Counted from the stretch's first letter, positions 1 through 8,184 are shown. The stretch is DNA of 64,000 bases from Aureimonas ureilytica DSM 18598 = NBRC 106430 (GCF_000382705.1 NZ_ARQE01000006.1:1-64000), one strand, 5' to 3'. Notes: generated by a model not told the origin, from the sequence alone. Numbers and translations: made by a program.

Positions 1-176
1 CGGTGACCGCCCATCTTGCCCGGAGCCAACGAGCCCGTCGTGCGATAACGTTGCGACCACTTTACCGCCGAGGACACCGCGACCCCAAACCGCGTGGCCG
101 CAGATCGGCAGCTCTCGCCGGCTTCGATCGCACCAACGACCCGCTGGCGAAGATCATGCGAAAGAGGTGCTGTCAT
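1..176 (-). CDS. IS630-family transposase, N-terminal fragment (truncated by window)
   Basis: Reading the minus strand from the ATG at 176 gives 58 codons to the window edge, beginning MTAPLSHDLRQRVVGAIEAG and continuing through a helix-turn-helix of the form SCRSAATRFGVAVSSAVKWSQRY. This is the winged-helix DNA-binding start of IS630 (Tc1/mariner-like) transposases, which recognises the terminal repeats. The DDE catalytic part is outside the window. Many IS630 genes are split over two frames by programmed frameshift, which cannot be tested here. The plus-strand reading frames across this stretch look like shadows. Confidence 0.8.
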   Translation of the reverse strand, partial: MTAPLSHDLRQRVVGAIEAGESCRSAATRFGVAVSSAVKWSQRYRTTGSLAPGKMGGH

Positions 177-270
177 CCGATGCCGGCCTCCCATCCAGTC
201 AGCATCTTGAATCACACATCAGCCGCGATCGGAACCACAAGTCGATTCCGATAAAACCCGAAACGCTCTA
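1..270 (-). mobile_element. IS630-family insertion sequence, one end only (cut by window edge)
   Basis: The minus strand carries the 5' part of an IS630-type transposase (start 176) preceded by about 92 bases of untranslated DNA. Read on the minus strand, the outer end begins GAGCGTTTCGGGTTTTATCG, the kind of terminus I associate with rhizobial IS630 elements, and it abuts a TA dinucleotide at 269-270, the usual IS630 target. Element boundary is therefore placed at about 268, with the TA duplicate next to it. The other end lies outside the window, so intactness and the matching inverted repeat cannot be judged. The zinc operon operator starts 12 bases beyond the boundary. Confidence 0.75.
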
Positions 271-281
271 GCCATCCGCGA

Positions 282-296
282 TGTTACGTTATAACA
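282..296. promoter_or_regulatory. Putative Zur operator overlapping a -10-like element
   Basis: TGTTACGTTATAACA is an interrupted palindrome (arms TGTTA/TAACA) that agrees at 12 of 15 positions with the classical Zur box TGTTATAATATAACA. It lies immediately in front of a zinc-uptake operon. TATAAC at 290-295 also resembles a -10 hexamer, so bound Zur would occlude RNA polymerase. If that hexamer is used, transcription would start near 302, only a few bases before the ATG at 307. No convincing -35 was seen at 17 bases upstream, where the IS end lies. Confidence 0.65.
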
Positions 297-306
297 GTTC
301 CCGCAG

Positions 307-459
307 ATGACCGGTTCCGATCCCATGCTGCAGCCCACATCCCCTTCGCCAGACCTTCGCCCGTCCGCGCTTCGCCGATCCGCGTGGCAGCGTCTGGCCT
401 TCGTCGCCGTTCCCATTCTCGTTCTCTGGGGCCTCGTGGCTCTCGTTCTGTGGGCTTGA
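307..459 (+). CDS. Small single-pass membrane protein at the head of the zinc operon
   Basis: A 50-codon frame runs from ATG 307 to TGA 457-459, five bases before the aztA start. The protein has a Pro/Ser/Arg-rich N-terminal 29 residues and one strongly hydrophobic stretch at residues 30-50 ending at the C terminus, predicted N-in tail-anchored or single-pass. Basic residues (Arg23, Arg24, Arg29) directly precede the helix. It sits between the Zur-like operator and the ABC genes, so it should be co-regulated by zinc. No Shine-Dalgarno is evident, which fits a near-leaderless message. I do not recognise a family. A role in transporter assembly is only a guess; ATG 325 is an alternative start. 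Confidence 0.55.
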   Translation: MTGSDPMLQPTSPSPDLRPSALRRSAWQRLAFVAVPILVLWGLVALVLWA

Positions 460-464
460 AGGCG

Positions 465-1199
465 ATGACCGCATCCGTTTCCCTTCACGACCTGACCCTT
501 GCCTATCACCGGCATCCGGCGGTCCATCACGTTTCCGGCCGCTTCGCCTCGGGCTCGCTGACGGCGATCGTCGGGCCGAACGGCGCGGGGAAATCGACGC
601 TGCTGAAAGGCCTGATGGGCATCGTGCCGGTGTCCGAGGGAAAGATCGAACTCGACGGCATTTCCCGGCGCGACGTCGCCTATCTTCCGCAAAGCGCCGA
701 GATCGACCGCAGCTTTCCGATCGACGTGGTGGATCTCGTTTCGCTCGGCGCCTGGCGCAAGGTCGGCTTCCTTGGGCGGGTCACGGGCAAGCATCTGGAG
801 CGCGTCTTCGAGGCGATCCGCGCCGTCGGGCTCGAAGGCTTCGAGCGCCGCACGATCGGCTCGCTGTCCGGCGGCCAGTTGCAGCGCGCCCTCTTCGCAC
901 GGATGCTGGTGCAGGACGCCAAGCTCCTGCTTCTCGACGAGCCGTTCACCGCGATCGACGCGCGTACCACGGCGGACCTCCTGCGTCTCGTGCGCGACTG
1001 GAACGCCGAGGGGCGCACGATCGTCGCCGTGCTCCACGATATCGAACTCGTGCGCGAGCATTTTCCGCAAACGCTGCTGATCGCGCGCGAGCTGATCGGT
1101 TGGGGTCGCACGGCGGACGTTCTCACCAAGGAGCGTTTGCGCGAAGCGCGCAACCTGTCGGAAAGCTGGGTCGATCCGTTCGAAGGCGCCGCGGCATGA
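465..1199 (+). CDS. aztA: Zinc ABC transporter ATP-binding protein AztA
   Basis: ATPase that powers zinc import from the inner face of the membrane. The 244-residue protein has Walker A GPNGAGKST (residues 37-45), signature LSGGQLQR, Walker B LLLLDEP and the switch histidine in VLHD. ATG 465 is chosen because the homologous N terminus begins at MTASVSLHDLTLAY; the longer frame upstream overlaps the micro-gene. The gene ends in ATGA overlap with aztB. The order ATPase-permease-binding protein on one strand, and the similarity to AztA as I recall it, favour Azt over the Znu arrangement, where znuA is usually divergent. Manganese as substrate cannot be excluded. Confidence 0.85.
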   Translation: MTASVSLHDLTLAYHRHPAVHHVSGRFASGSLTAIVGPNGAGKSTLLKGLMGIVPVSEGKIELDGISRRDVAYLPQSAEIDRSFPIDVVDLVSLGAWRKVGFLGRVTGKHLERVFEAIRAVGLEGFERRTIGSLSGGQLQRALFARMLVQDAKLLLLDEPFTAIDARTTADLLRLVRDWNAEGRTIVAVLHDIELVREHFPQTLLIARELIGWGRTADVLTKERLREARNLSESWVDPFEGAAA

Positions 1200-2065
1200 C
1201 GCTGTTCGATTTCTTCGCCAGCCCCTTTCTGGATTACGGTTTCATGCGCCGGGCCATGGTCGGCTGCGTCGCGCTCTCGCTCGGCGCCTGCCCGCTCGGC
1301 GTGCTTCTCGTGCTGCGCCGCATGAGCCTCGTCGGCGATGCCATGTCGCATGCCATCCTGCCCGGCGCGGCGGTGGGCTTCCTGATCGCGGGCTTCTCGC
1401 TCTTCGCGATGACGGTCGGCGGCATTCTGACGGGCCTTCTCGTCGCGGGGCTCGCCGGCATCGTGTCGCGCTTCACGCCCCTGCGCGAAGACGCGAGCTT
1501 TGCGGCCTTCTATCTGGCCTCGCTCGGCATCGGTGTTCTGCTCGTGTCGGTTCATGGCTCTAGCGTCGATCTCCTGCACGTCCTCTTCGGAACGGTTCTG
1601 GGACTGGACGATGCCGCGATCCTTCTGATCGCCGCGATCGCGACGGTCACGCTGGTGCTTCTCGCCTTCCTTTATCGACCACTCGTCGTGGAATGCCTCG
1701 ACCCGCAATTCCTGCGGGCCGTCGGCGGCGGCGGCGGCTTCGTCCACATGGCCTTCGTGGCGCTGGTCGTGCTCAATCTCGTGGGCGGGTTCCAGGCGCT
1801 CGGAACGCTCATGGTGGTCGGCATCATGATGCTGCCTGCCACCGCCAGCCGCTTCTGGTCCGCCAGCGTCACCGGCCAGATGATCGTCGCGGCGGCGATC
1901 GGCCTCGTTTCCTCCTATGTCGGGCTTCTGATCTCCTACCATCAGAACCTGCCCGCATCGCCGGCCATCATCCTTTCGGCCAGCGTCATCTACGCGCTGT
2001 CGGTCATCGTCGGCCGGATCGACAGCGTCGCGGCGCGCAGCGTGCAGCTCCGCCACCATCACTGA
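1196..2065 (+). CDS. aztB: Zinc ABC transporter permease AztB
   Basis: Membrane-spanning subunit of the zinc importer, 289 residues, ABC-3 (ZnuB/TroC) family. It shows about eight hydrophobic helices and the conserved cytoplasmic segment RRMSLVGDAMSHAILPGAAV (residues about 41-60) that contacts the ATPase. ATG 1196 overlaps the aztA stop by four bases, so translation is probably coupled. A second conserved block NLVGGFQALGTLMVVGIMML lies near residue 190. The C terminus ends in a short His-rich tail. Nothing suggests truncation. Confidence 0.87.
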   Translation: MTLFDFFASPFLDYGFMRRAMVGCVALSLGACPLGVLLVLRRMSLVGDAMSHAILPGAAVGFLIAGFSLFAMTVGGILTGLLVAGLAGIVSRFTPLREDASFAAFYLASLGIGVLLVSVHGSSVDLLHVLFGTVLGLDDAAILLIAAIATVTLVLLAFLYRPLVVECLDPQFLRAVGGGGGFVHMAFVALVVLNLVGGFQALGTLMVVGIMMLPATASRFWSASVTGQMIVAAAIGLVSSYVGLLISYHQNLPASPAIILSASVIYALSVIVGRIDSVAARSVQLRHHH

Positions 2066-2094
2066 ACAAGGCCGTCCCCTTCGAGGACACTTCG

Positions 2095-3081
2095 ATGGTA
2101 ACTCGCTCTCTTTCCCTCGCCTTGGCGCTTGCCGCCTCCACCCTCGCCTTCTCGCCGGCCATGGCCGAGCCCCTGAAGGTCGTGGCGTCCTTCTCGATCC
2201 TCGGCGACATGGTGAAGCAGATCGGCGGCGACGACGTCGCCGTCACCACTTTGGTCGGGCCGGACGGCGACGCCCATGTCTTCGAGCCGACGCCCAAGGA
2301 TGCCAAAGCGCTCGGCGAGGCCAAGGTCCTGGTCGAGAACGGCCTCGATTTCGAAGGCTGGATGCCCCGCCTCGTGAAGGCGTCCGGGTTTTCCGGCGAG
2401 ACCATCACCGCCTCCACCGGCGTGAAGCCGCGCGACCTCACGCCGGAGGAGCTGGCGATGGAAGAGGCCGAGGAAGCCCACGATCACAAGGCCGAAGGTC
2501 ACGCCGAGGCCGATCATGACCACGACCACGATCACGGCCACGATCATGGCGCGGTCGATCCGCACGCCTGGCAGAGCCTGCCGAACGGAGAGATCTACGC
2601 CAGGAACATCGCCGACGGGCTCGCCAAGGCGGACCCGGCCCATGCGAAGGAATACCGCGAGCGCGGCGACGCCTATATCGCCGAGATGAAGGCTCTGGAC
2701 ACGAAGATCCGCGCCGAGATCGATCAGGTGCCGGAGCAGCAGCGCTTGATCGTCACCTCGCACGACGCCTTCGGCTATTTCGGCCAGGCCTACGGCATCC
2801 GCTTCATCGCCCCGCAGGGCGTCTCGACGGAGTCGGAAGCCTCGGCACGGGATGTCGCCGAGATCATCGACCAGATCCGCAAGCAGAACATCCGTGCCGT
2901 CTTCGTGGAAAACATCTCCGATCCCCGCCTGATCGACCAGATCAGCCGCGAAACCGACGCCAAGGTCGGCGGCGCCCTGTTCTCGGACGCGCTGTCACCC
3001 GCCGGTGGCCCGGCGCCCACCTATCTGGACATGTTCCGCAACAATGCCGACGAGATCGTCAAGGCTTTGAAGACGAGCTGA
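2095..3081 (+). CDS. aztC: Zinc ABC transporter substrate-binding protein AztC
   Basis: Periplasmic zinc-binding protein of the cluster A-I solute-binding family, 328 residues. A signal peptide of about 24 residues ends at AMA. Expected metal ligands are His61 (DAHVFEP), His157 (DPHAW), a histidine in VTSHDAFGYF, and an acidic residue near the C terminus. Between the first two lies a His/Asp-rich loop (residues about 129-151) typical of zinc rather than manganese receptors. A GAGGA ribosome site lies 10 bases before ATG 2095, 29 bases after aztB. The chaperone aztD that follows aztC in some bacteria is absent; a terminator-like hairpin follows instead. Confidence 0.88.
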   Translation: MVTRSLSLALALAASTLAFSPAMAEPLKVVASFSILGDMVKQIGGDDVAVTTLVGPDGDAHVFEPTPKDAKALGEAKVLVENGLDFEGWMPRLVKASGFSGETITASTGVKPRDLTPEELAMEEAEEAHDHKAEGHAEADHDHDHDHGHDHGAVDPHAWQSLPNGEIYARNIADGLAKADPAHAKEYRERGDAYIAEMKALDTKIRAEIDQVPEQQRLIVTSHDAFGYFGQAYGIRFIAPQGVSTESEASARDVAEIIDQIRKQNIRAVFVENISDPRLIDQISRETDAKVGGALFSDALSPAGGPAPTYLDMFRNNADEIVKALKTS

Positions 3082-3092
3082 GGTCAGCCGAG

Positions 3093-3124
3093 CGATCCGG
3101 CCGGGCCTTGGCTCAGCCGGATCG
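3093..3124. terminator. Hairpin between convergent aztC and the 3135 gene
   Basis: Perfect 9-bp arms CGATCCGGC (3093-3101) and GCCGGATCG (3116-3124) enclose a 14-base loop. It lies between two convergent stop codons, so it can serve both strands. There is no clear T tract, so termination efficiency is uncertain. Confidence 0.55.
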
Positions 3125-3134
3125 CGAAACGAAA

Positions 3135-3533
3135 TCAGCCGCAGACGCCGCGGTCGATGAAGACCGAGGACACGCTGCCCGCCACGCGGTAGCGATATTC
3201 CACCGCCGAGACCTGACGCGAGCGCAGCGCGCTCTTCCACATCTGGCAGCGCGTCGCGTCCTTGCGATTGCGCCAGGCATCCATGCCGACCCGCGCGTCC
3301 GCCAGAAGCTGGAGCGTGACGACGCGGCCGTCGAAGGTCACTTCTTCCAGAAGGCTGCCGTCGCCCTGGTCGGCGGGCAATGTTTCCTGAAGAGCCGAAA
3401 TCCGATGCTGGATATCGGTCGCGCCACGCGCGAAGGGGATCACGTCGATCCGGTCCGACAGAAGCAGCGCCGCTGTCCCACAGAGACCGGCGACGCCGGC
3501 AATTTGCATTCTACGGTCACGAAACGCTTGCAT
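3135..3533 (-). CDS. Small exported or membrane-anchored protein of unknown function
   Basis: The 132-residue product starts with a basic stretch followed by a hydrophobic segment (about residues 10-26), which suggests an N-terminal anchor or uncleaved signal. The remainder is mixed alpha/beta-like with Cys103 in RCQMWKSALRSR and a C-terminal VFIDRGVCG. The start at 3533 is supported by GGAGG five bases upstream. I do not recognise a family. It is convergent with aztC and head-to-tail with trhO on the same strand, 84 bases downstream of... the trhO stop at 3618; its own promoter probably lies in that gap. Confidence 0.6.
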   Translation of the reverse strand: MQAFRDRRMQIAGVAGLCGTAALLLSDRIDVIPFARGATDIQHRISALQETLPADQGDGSLLEEVTFDGRVVTLQLLADARVGMDAWRNRKDATRCQMWKSALRSRQVSAVEYRYRVAGSVSSVFIDRGVCG

Positions 3534-3617
3534 CGACGCCTCCGCTCACCTGCCAGGGATCGAAGGCTTTTACTTCGGGATTGTTGCAGCGCGGTGAAAA
3601 AACCTTTCGCGTCGCCG

Positions 3618-4529
3618 CTACGGAAGCGGGTCTTCCACCGATTTCTGCGCGCCGGCCCGGCTCATCTGCGTTTGGCGCATCCGCAAGGCGCTGGCGCGCT
3701 CGGGCGTCAGCCGATCGATGCAGTGCGGGCAGGAGACGCCGGGCTCGAAAGCCGAATCAGCCTGCTCCTCCACCGTCACGGGCGAGCCGCAGCCAAAGCA
3801 CCGCCCCCACTCCGCCGTCTGCTTGAGTTCGTGGCCGACGGCGGTGCGTCCGTCGAAGACGTAGCATTCGCCCGACCAGCGGCTCTCCTCGGCCGGCACA
3901 TCCTCGAGATATTGGAGAATGCCGCCCTTCAGATGAAACACCTCCTCGAACCCATGCGCGAGCATGAAGCTCGACGCCTTCTCGCAGCGAATGCCGCCGG
4001 TGCAGAACATCGCGACCTTGGGCTGACGCGCCGGATCGAGGCGCTCCTTCACGAAGTCCTTGAACTCGGTGAAGCTGTCGATCTCCGGATCGACGGCGTT
4101 CTCGAACGTGCCGACACGGGTCTCGTAGCGATTGCGCGTGTCGATGACGAGAACGTCGGGGTCCGCCAGAAGGGCGTTCCAGTCCTTCGGCTCGACATAG
4201 GTCCCGACCTGCCGCGTCGGGTCCGCTTCCGGCGCGCGCATCGTGATGATCTCGGGGCGAATGCGGACCTTCAACCGCGCGAAAGGCCGCTCGCGCGCGG
4301 TCGAGAACTTCACCTCGCCCTTGCGCACGTTCAGCGTCCGGTCGAGCTCGTCCACCAGCTCGCCGATCGCCGCGTCCGGCCCGGCGACGGTGCCGTTGAT
4401 GCCCTCGCTCGCCAGAAGCAGCGTGCCGAAGATGCCGCGCGTCTCGGCAAATTCGAACAGATGGGCGCGCAGCGCGGCCAGATCGGGAATGGCGACGAAA
4501 CGGTAGAGGGCGACGATGGTCCAGGTCAT
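3618..4529 (-). CDS. trhO: Oxygen-dependent tRNA uridine(34) hydroxylase TrhO (rhodanese family)
   Basis: TrhO (YceA) hydroxylates wobble uridine 34 of certain tRNAs, the first step to 5-methoxy- or 5-carboxymethoxyuridine. The 303-residue protein has the N-terminal acylphosphatase-like region, a rhodanese domain from about residue 115 with VIDTRNRYE, and the active-site loop CTGGIRC (Cys176, Cys182). The C-terminal CFGCGSPV and CPHC look like a small metal-binding knuckle. ATG 4529 is the natural family start. It is divergent from the MBL-fold gene, with 78 bases between them for two promoters. Confidence 0.9.
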   Translation of the reverse strand: MTWTIVALYRFVAIPDLAALRAHLFEFAETRGIFGTLLLASEGINGTVAGPDAAIGELVDELDRTLNVRKGEVKFSTARERPFARLKVRIRPEIITMRAPEADPTRQVGTYVEPKDWNALLADPDVLVIDTRNRYETRVGTFENAVDPEIDSFTEFKDFVKERLDPARQPKVAMFCTGGIRCEKASSFMLAHGFEEVFHLKGGILQYLEDVPAEESRWSGECYVFDGRTAVGHELKQTAEWGRCFGCGSPVTVEEQADSAFEPGVSCPHCIDRLTPERASALRMRQTQMSRAGAQKSVEDPLP

Positions 4530-4607
4530 GCTGCCCTATACCGCCTGGGCCGGCGCGTATCAAACGCGGCTTGACTTGGCTTCGGGAACGACCGAACTCC
4601 TGACGCC

Positions 4608-5513
4608 ATGAGCCTCGATCTCGACACGACCTTCCGGCCCGAACCCGAGCAACCCGACGAAGTCGCGCCGGGCGTCTTCCGATTGACCGCTTCGAACAGC
4701 GGTCCGATGACCTTCACCGGCACCAACACCTATCTCCTTGGGAAGGATCGTGTCGTCGTCATCGACCCCGGTCCGGAGGACGAGCGCCATCTCGAGGCGA
4801 TCCTGCGCGCCATCGGCGGGCGGCCGGTCGAGGCCATTCTCGCGACGCACACCCATCTCGACCACACGGGCCTTTGCGCCGCGCTGAAGCGCGCCACCGG
4901 CGCGCCGCTCGTCGCCGAAGGGCCGCACCGAACCTCGCGGCCTCTGGCGCCCGGCGAGGTCAATCTGCTCGACGCCGCCGCCGACCATGCGTTCCAGCCC
5001 GACATCGTGCTCGGCGACGGCGAGGCGCTGGAGACGGCGGCGGGTCGCATCCTCGGCATCGCGACGCCCGGACACACGGCCAATCACATGGCCTATGCGC
5101 TGGAAGGACAGGGCGTCCTCTTCTCGGGCGATCATGTCATGGCGTGGTCGACCACGATCGTCGCCCCGCCGGACGGCCGCATGGCCGATTACATGGTCTC
5201 GCTCGACAAGCTCATGGGACGCACGGAAACGCTCTACCTTCCCGGCCATGGCGGCCCGGTGGAGCGGCCGGCCGCCTTCCTGCGAGCGATGCGCACGCAT
5301 CGGCGGATGCGCGAACAGGCCATCCTGGAGCGCGTCCGCGCCGGGGATCGGCTCGTCTCGGAGATGGTCGCGGCGATCTATCGCACGACGCCCAAAGCCC
5401 TGCACGGCGCGGCGGCCCTGTCGGTTCTGGCGCATCTGGAAGACCTGTGCGAACGCGGGTTCCTCCGCGCGCCGCAGGGCGTCGATCTCGAGACCCGCTT
5501 CGAGCCGGCCTGA
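4608..5513 (+). CDS. MBL-fold metallo-hydrolase (LACTB2/glyoxalase-II-like)
   Basis: The 301-residue protein carries the binuclear-metal motif THTHLDHTG (His81, His83, Asp85, His86), followed by GHTANHM, SGDHVM and PGHGGP, which complete the metal site of metallo-beta-lactamase-fold hydrolases. The C-terminal winged-helix-like tail (TPKALHGAAALSVLAHLEDL) is typical of LACTB2-type proteins. The family includes thioesterases and RNases, so the substrate cannot be assigned. It ends nine bases before the convergent DUF1499 gene. Confidence 0.85.
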   Translation: MSLDLDTTFRPEPEQPDEVAPGVFRLTASNSGPMTFTGTNTYLLGKDRVVVIDPGPEDERHLEAILRAIGGRPVEAILATHTHLDHTGLCAALKRATGAPLVAEGPHRTSRPLAPGEVNLLDAAADHAFQPDIVLGDGEALETAAGRILGIATPGHTANHMAYALEGQGVLFSGDHVMAWSTTIVAPPDGRMADYMVSLDKLMGRTETLYLPGHGGPVERPAAFLRAMRTHRRMREQAILERVRAGDRLVSEMVAAIYRTTPKALHGAAALSVLAHLEDLCERGFLRAPQGVDLETRFEPA

Positions 5514-5522
5514 CGCCGGCGC

Positions 5523-6392
5523 TCAGCTGTCCGGCGTGATGCCTTCCTCGATCTTCATCGCCTCGTCCAGCCGGTTCAGGAAGCCCTGGATGAGCCGCCG
5601 GTTTTGGCCGAGATCGCGCTCCAGATTGCGCGAGACCGAGCGCATGTCGACATAGGTCGTGCCGTCCGTTTCAACGATGCGGATCGTCGCGTCGCTCGGA
5701 AAACCGAAGAGCGGAACGTAGCCGACGGCCCGAATGGTATAGTCGTCGGAGTCGAGATCGGCATAGGGATCGTCGCTCGTCTCGTCTTCGTCCTCGTCGA
5801 GATTCAGCGAGTCGCGCAGCGTTGGGATCGGAACCGTGACCGTGCCGGAGACGCCGAGATCCGGCCCCTGCGGGCGCAGCATCTCGGGCGTCTGCACATC
5901 GACCAGCGTCATGCCGCTCTTTTCGAGGGCCGCGCGGGCCGCCTGATAAACGGTCGAGGCGGTCGCCTGGAAATTGCGGCCGACGAGGACTCCGTCGAGC
6001 GTCGAGATCGGCGCAACGGGCGCAGCGGTTTCGGCGAGGGCCTGCCGCATCCCGGTCGTCTCGGCGAAATGGCCGTTCGGATATTTCGAGAAGAGATAGG
6101 CCGCGCCCAGAAACGGAATGGCGGCGATGCAGCCCGCCATCAAGGCGGCGACGGCCCGGCCCCCGCCCCGCGCGCCGCCCCGCCAGATCAGGAGAATGGC
6201 AAAGAGCGCCAGGAGAAGGCCGAGCGCGGCGATGCCGCCGGCCAGAAGCAGCGACAGCGACAAGGCCGCCTGATCGAGCACGTGAAGCCGGAAGAAGGCG
6301 ACGGAAATCGGCAGCAGCGCCAGCGCGAAGATCGACAGGTTCCAGGCCCAGGTCGCGCTTCGGCTTCGCCGCGTCAGATAATGTCCCGCCAC
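5523..6392 (-). CDS. DUF1499 domain membrane protein
   Basis: GTG 6392 is preferred because AGGGG lies six bases upstream; a TTG at 6425 would add 11 residues. The 289-residue protein has three N-terminal transmembrane helices (about residues 17-39, 44-69, 81-101) and a C-terminal DUF1499 domain recognisable by VGRNFQATASTVYQAA and DGTTYVDMRSVS. DUF1499 has no established activity. A strongly acidic, low-complexity insert (about residues 198-218) interrupts the domain. The gene lies 62 bases downstream of the acyl-CoA ligase stop relative to its own start... that is, the ligase follows it on the opposite end, and both read on the minus strand. Confidence 0.8.
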   Translation of the reverse strand: MAGHYLTRRSRSATWAWNLSIFALALLPISVAFFRLHVLDQAALSLSLLLAGGIAALGLLLALFAILLIWRGGARGGGRAVAALMAGCIAAIPFLGAAYLFSKYPNGHFAETTGMRQALAETAAPVAPISTLDGVLVGRNFQATASTVYQAARAALEKSGMTLVDVQTPEMLRPQGPDLGVSGTVTVPIPTLRDSLNLDEDEDETSDDPYADLDSDDYTIRAVGYVPLFGFPSDATIRIVETDGTTYVDMRSVSRNLERDLGQNRRLIQGFLNRLDEAMKIEEGITPDS

Positions 6393-6456
6393 CTCGCCGC
6401 CCCTGTGCGCTGCTCTGTCCCGCAAGTGCTAGCAGATGCGGGACAGAGGCGACAGT

Positions 6457-8094
6457 TCAAGTCAGCGCTTCGGCACTCGGCAGACGATAGTTCGCAAAGC
6501 TCTTGCGCAGTTCCATCTTCTGGATCTTGCCCGTCGCGGTGTGTGGGATCGCCTCCACGAAGGCGACGTCATCGGGCATCCACCAGCGCGCGACACGCCC
6601 TTCGAGATAGGTCAGCATCGCCTCGCGGGTCAGCGACGCCCCTTCGCGCGGCACGACGACGAGAAGCGGCCGTTCGTCCCATTTGGGATGGGGCACGCCG
6701 ATCACCGCCGCCTCGGCCACGTCGGGATGTCCGACCGCGAGATTTTCCAGCTCGATGGTCGAAATCCATTCGCCGCCCGACTTGATGACGTCCTTCGCCC
6801 TGTCGGTGATCTGCATCGTGCCTTGAGGGTCGATATGGGCGACATCACCCGTGTCGAACCAGCCCTCCGGCCCGAACGCTTCCGCGCCGGCGCCCTTGTA
6901 ATAGGCCGAGGACACGGCCGGGCCGCGCACCTTCAGCCGGCCGAAGCTGCGTCCGTCGCCCGGCAGTTCCCGGTTCTCGTCGTCGGTCACCTTCATCTCG
7001 ACGCCGAAGGGAACGCGGCCCTGCTTCTCCTTGAGGCGATAGAGCGCGTCGTCGTCCAGCCCGTCCCAATCGGGCGTCGGCACGTTCAGCGTGCCGAGCG
7101 GGCTCATCTCGGTCATGCCCCAGGCATGGACCACCTCCACGCCGTAGCGCTTCTCGAAGGCCTCGCAGACGACGCGCGGACAGGCCGCCCCGCCGATCAC
7201 GACGCGCTTGAGATCGGGCACCGTCGCGCCGCTCGACTGGAGATGCTGGAGAAGCATCATCCAGACGGTGGGCACCGCCGCGCTGAAGCTCACGCGCTCG
7301 GCGCTCAGGAGTTCGTGGATCGACGCGCCGTCCATCTTGGGACCGGGCATGATCATCGCCGCGCCGACCATCGGGCAGGAAAAGGCGATGCCCCAGCCAT
7401 TGGCGTGGAACAGCGGCACGACGGGCATGACGCGGTCGCGACTGGACAGGTTCATCGCGTCAGGCTGCGTCGCGATCATGGAATGAAGAACGTTGGAGCG
7501 ATGGGAGTAGACGACGCCCTTCGGCATTCCCGTCGTGCCCGACGTGTAGCACATGCCGGCGGCGTCCCGCTCGTCCGCCTCCAACCAGGTAAAATCGTCG
7601 TCCGCCTCGGCCAGCCATTCCTCGTAGGGCACGACATCGAGCGTCGTCTGCGGCAGATGCGCGGCATCGGTCAGGACGACGATGCGCTTCAGGCTCGGCA
7701 CGCGCGGCGCGATGGCTTCCAGAAGCGGGATGAAGGTGAGGTCCGCGAAGACGATCTCGTCCTCGGCGTCGTTCATGATCCAGGCGATCTGATCGGGGAA
7801 CAGGCGCGGATTCAGCGTGTGATAGATCGCGCCAGCGCCGAGAATGCCATACCAGCATTCGAGATGGCGCCAGGTGTTCCAGGCGAGCGTTCCGATTCGC
7901 GCGCCCGGCCGGACGCCGTCAGCCTGAAGACGCTTGGCGAGACGCAGCGAGCGCTGGCGGATATCCGCATAGGTGGTCCGATGGATCGGGCCTTCCACCG
8001 AGCGCGACACGACCTCGCGCATGCCGTGGTTGCGCGCCGCATGGTCGATGACCTTCGTGCACAGAAGCGGCCATTCCTGCATCAATCCGAGCAT
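6457..8094 (-). CDS. AMP-forming acyl-CoA ligase (long-chain or methylthiopropionyl-CoA type)
   Basis: Activates a carboxylic acid to its CoA thioester through an acyl-adenylate. The 545-residue protein has the ATP/AMP P-loop [16 protein letters not shown] (about residues 183-198), the [10 protein letters not shown] motif, [12 protein letters not shown], and the C-terminal catalytic lysine in [10 protein letters not shown]. Start 8094 is decided by GGAGGAG just upstream; the longer frame to 8178 has no such site. The sequence type matches proteins annotated as 3-(methylthio)propionyl-CoA ligase or medium/long-chain fatty acyl-CoA ligase. No DMSP demethylase is present, so a fatty-acid role is more likely. 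Confidence 0.87.
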   Translation of the reverse strand: MLGLMQEWPLLCTKVIDHAARNHGMREVVSRSVEGPIHRTTYADIRQRSLRLAKRLQADGVRPGARIGTLAWNTWRHLECWYGILGAGAIYHTLNPRLFPDQIAWIMNDAEDEIVFADLTFIPLLEAIAPRVPSLKRIVVLTDAAHLPQTTLDVVPYEEWLAEADDDFTWLEADERDAAGMCYTSGTTGMPKGVVYSHRSNVLHSMIATQPDAMNLSSRDRVMPVVPLFHANGWGIAFSCPMVGAAMIMPGPKMDGASIHELLSAERVSFSAAVPTVWMMLLQHLQSSGATVPDLKRVVIGGAACPRVVCEAFEKRYGVEVVHAWGMTEMSPLGTLNVPTPDWDGLDDDALYRLKEKQGRVPFGVEMKVTDDENRELPGDGRSFGRLKVRGPAVSSAYYKGAGAEAFGPEGWFDTGDVAHIDPQGTMQITDRAKDVIKSGGEWISTIELENLAVGHPDVAEAAVIGVPHPKWDERPLLVVVPREGASLTREAMLTYLEGRVARWWMPDDVAFVEAIPHTATGKIQKMELRKSFANYRLPSAEALT

Positions 8095-8155
8095 CCGAAC
8101 TCTCCTCCCACTCGCGCCGTTGGCCGGCGTCTGGGAGGTAGAGTTGAGAAGTTCG

Positions 8156-8184
8156 GCGGGCTTGTCCAGCGCCTCCAAGCCCGC
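8156..8184 (-). terminator. Candidate terminator hairpin after the PPDK-like gene
   Basis: Perfect 9-bp arms GCGGGCTTG (8156-8164) and CAAGCCCGC (8176-8184) with an 11-base loop lie 27 bases beyond the stop of the PPDK-like gene (minus strand) and before the acyl-CoA ligase start. There is no run of T, so it may act as a transcript-end stabiliser instead. Confidence 0.4.

Noticed and set aside
3-254. Plus-strand open frames across the first 250 bases
   Set aside because: They show no coding character and run through the IS end. The minus-strand frame from 176 encodes a clear IS630 transposase N terminus instead.
680-2062. Long minus-strand frame antisense to the azt genes
   Set aside because: Composition is Arg/Asp/His-rich and typical of a GC-rich shadow frame; the three azt proteins on the plus strand are unambiguous.
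2488-2553. Tandem DNA repeat in aztC
   Set aside because: The repetitive DNA merely encodes the His/Asp-rich metal loop usual in zinc receptors.
6457-8094. DMSP/methylmercaptopropionate pathway made by the ligase, acyl-CoA dehydrogenase and crotonase genes
   Set aside because: The genes are scattered, no DmdA is present, and the crotonase residues favour an isomerase. Ordinary fatty-acid catabolism is simpler.
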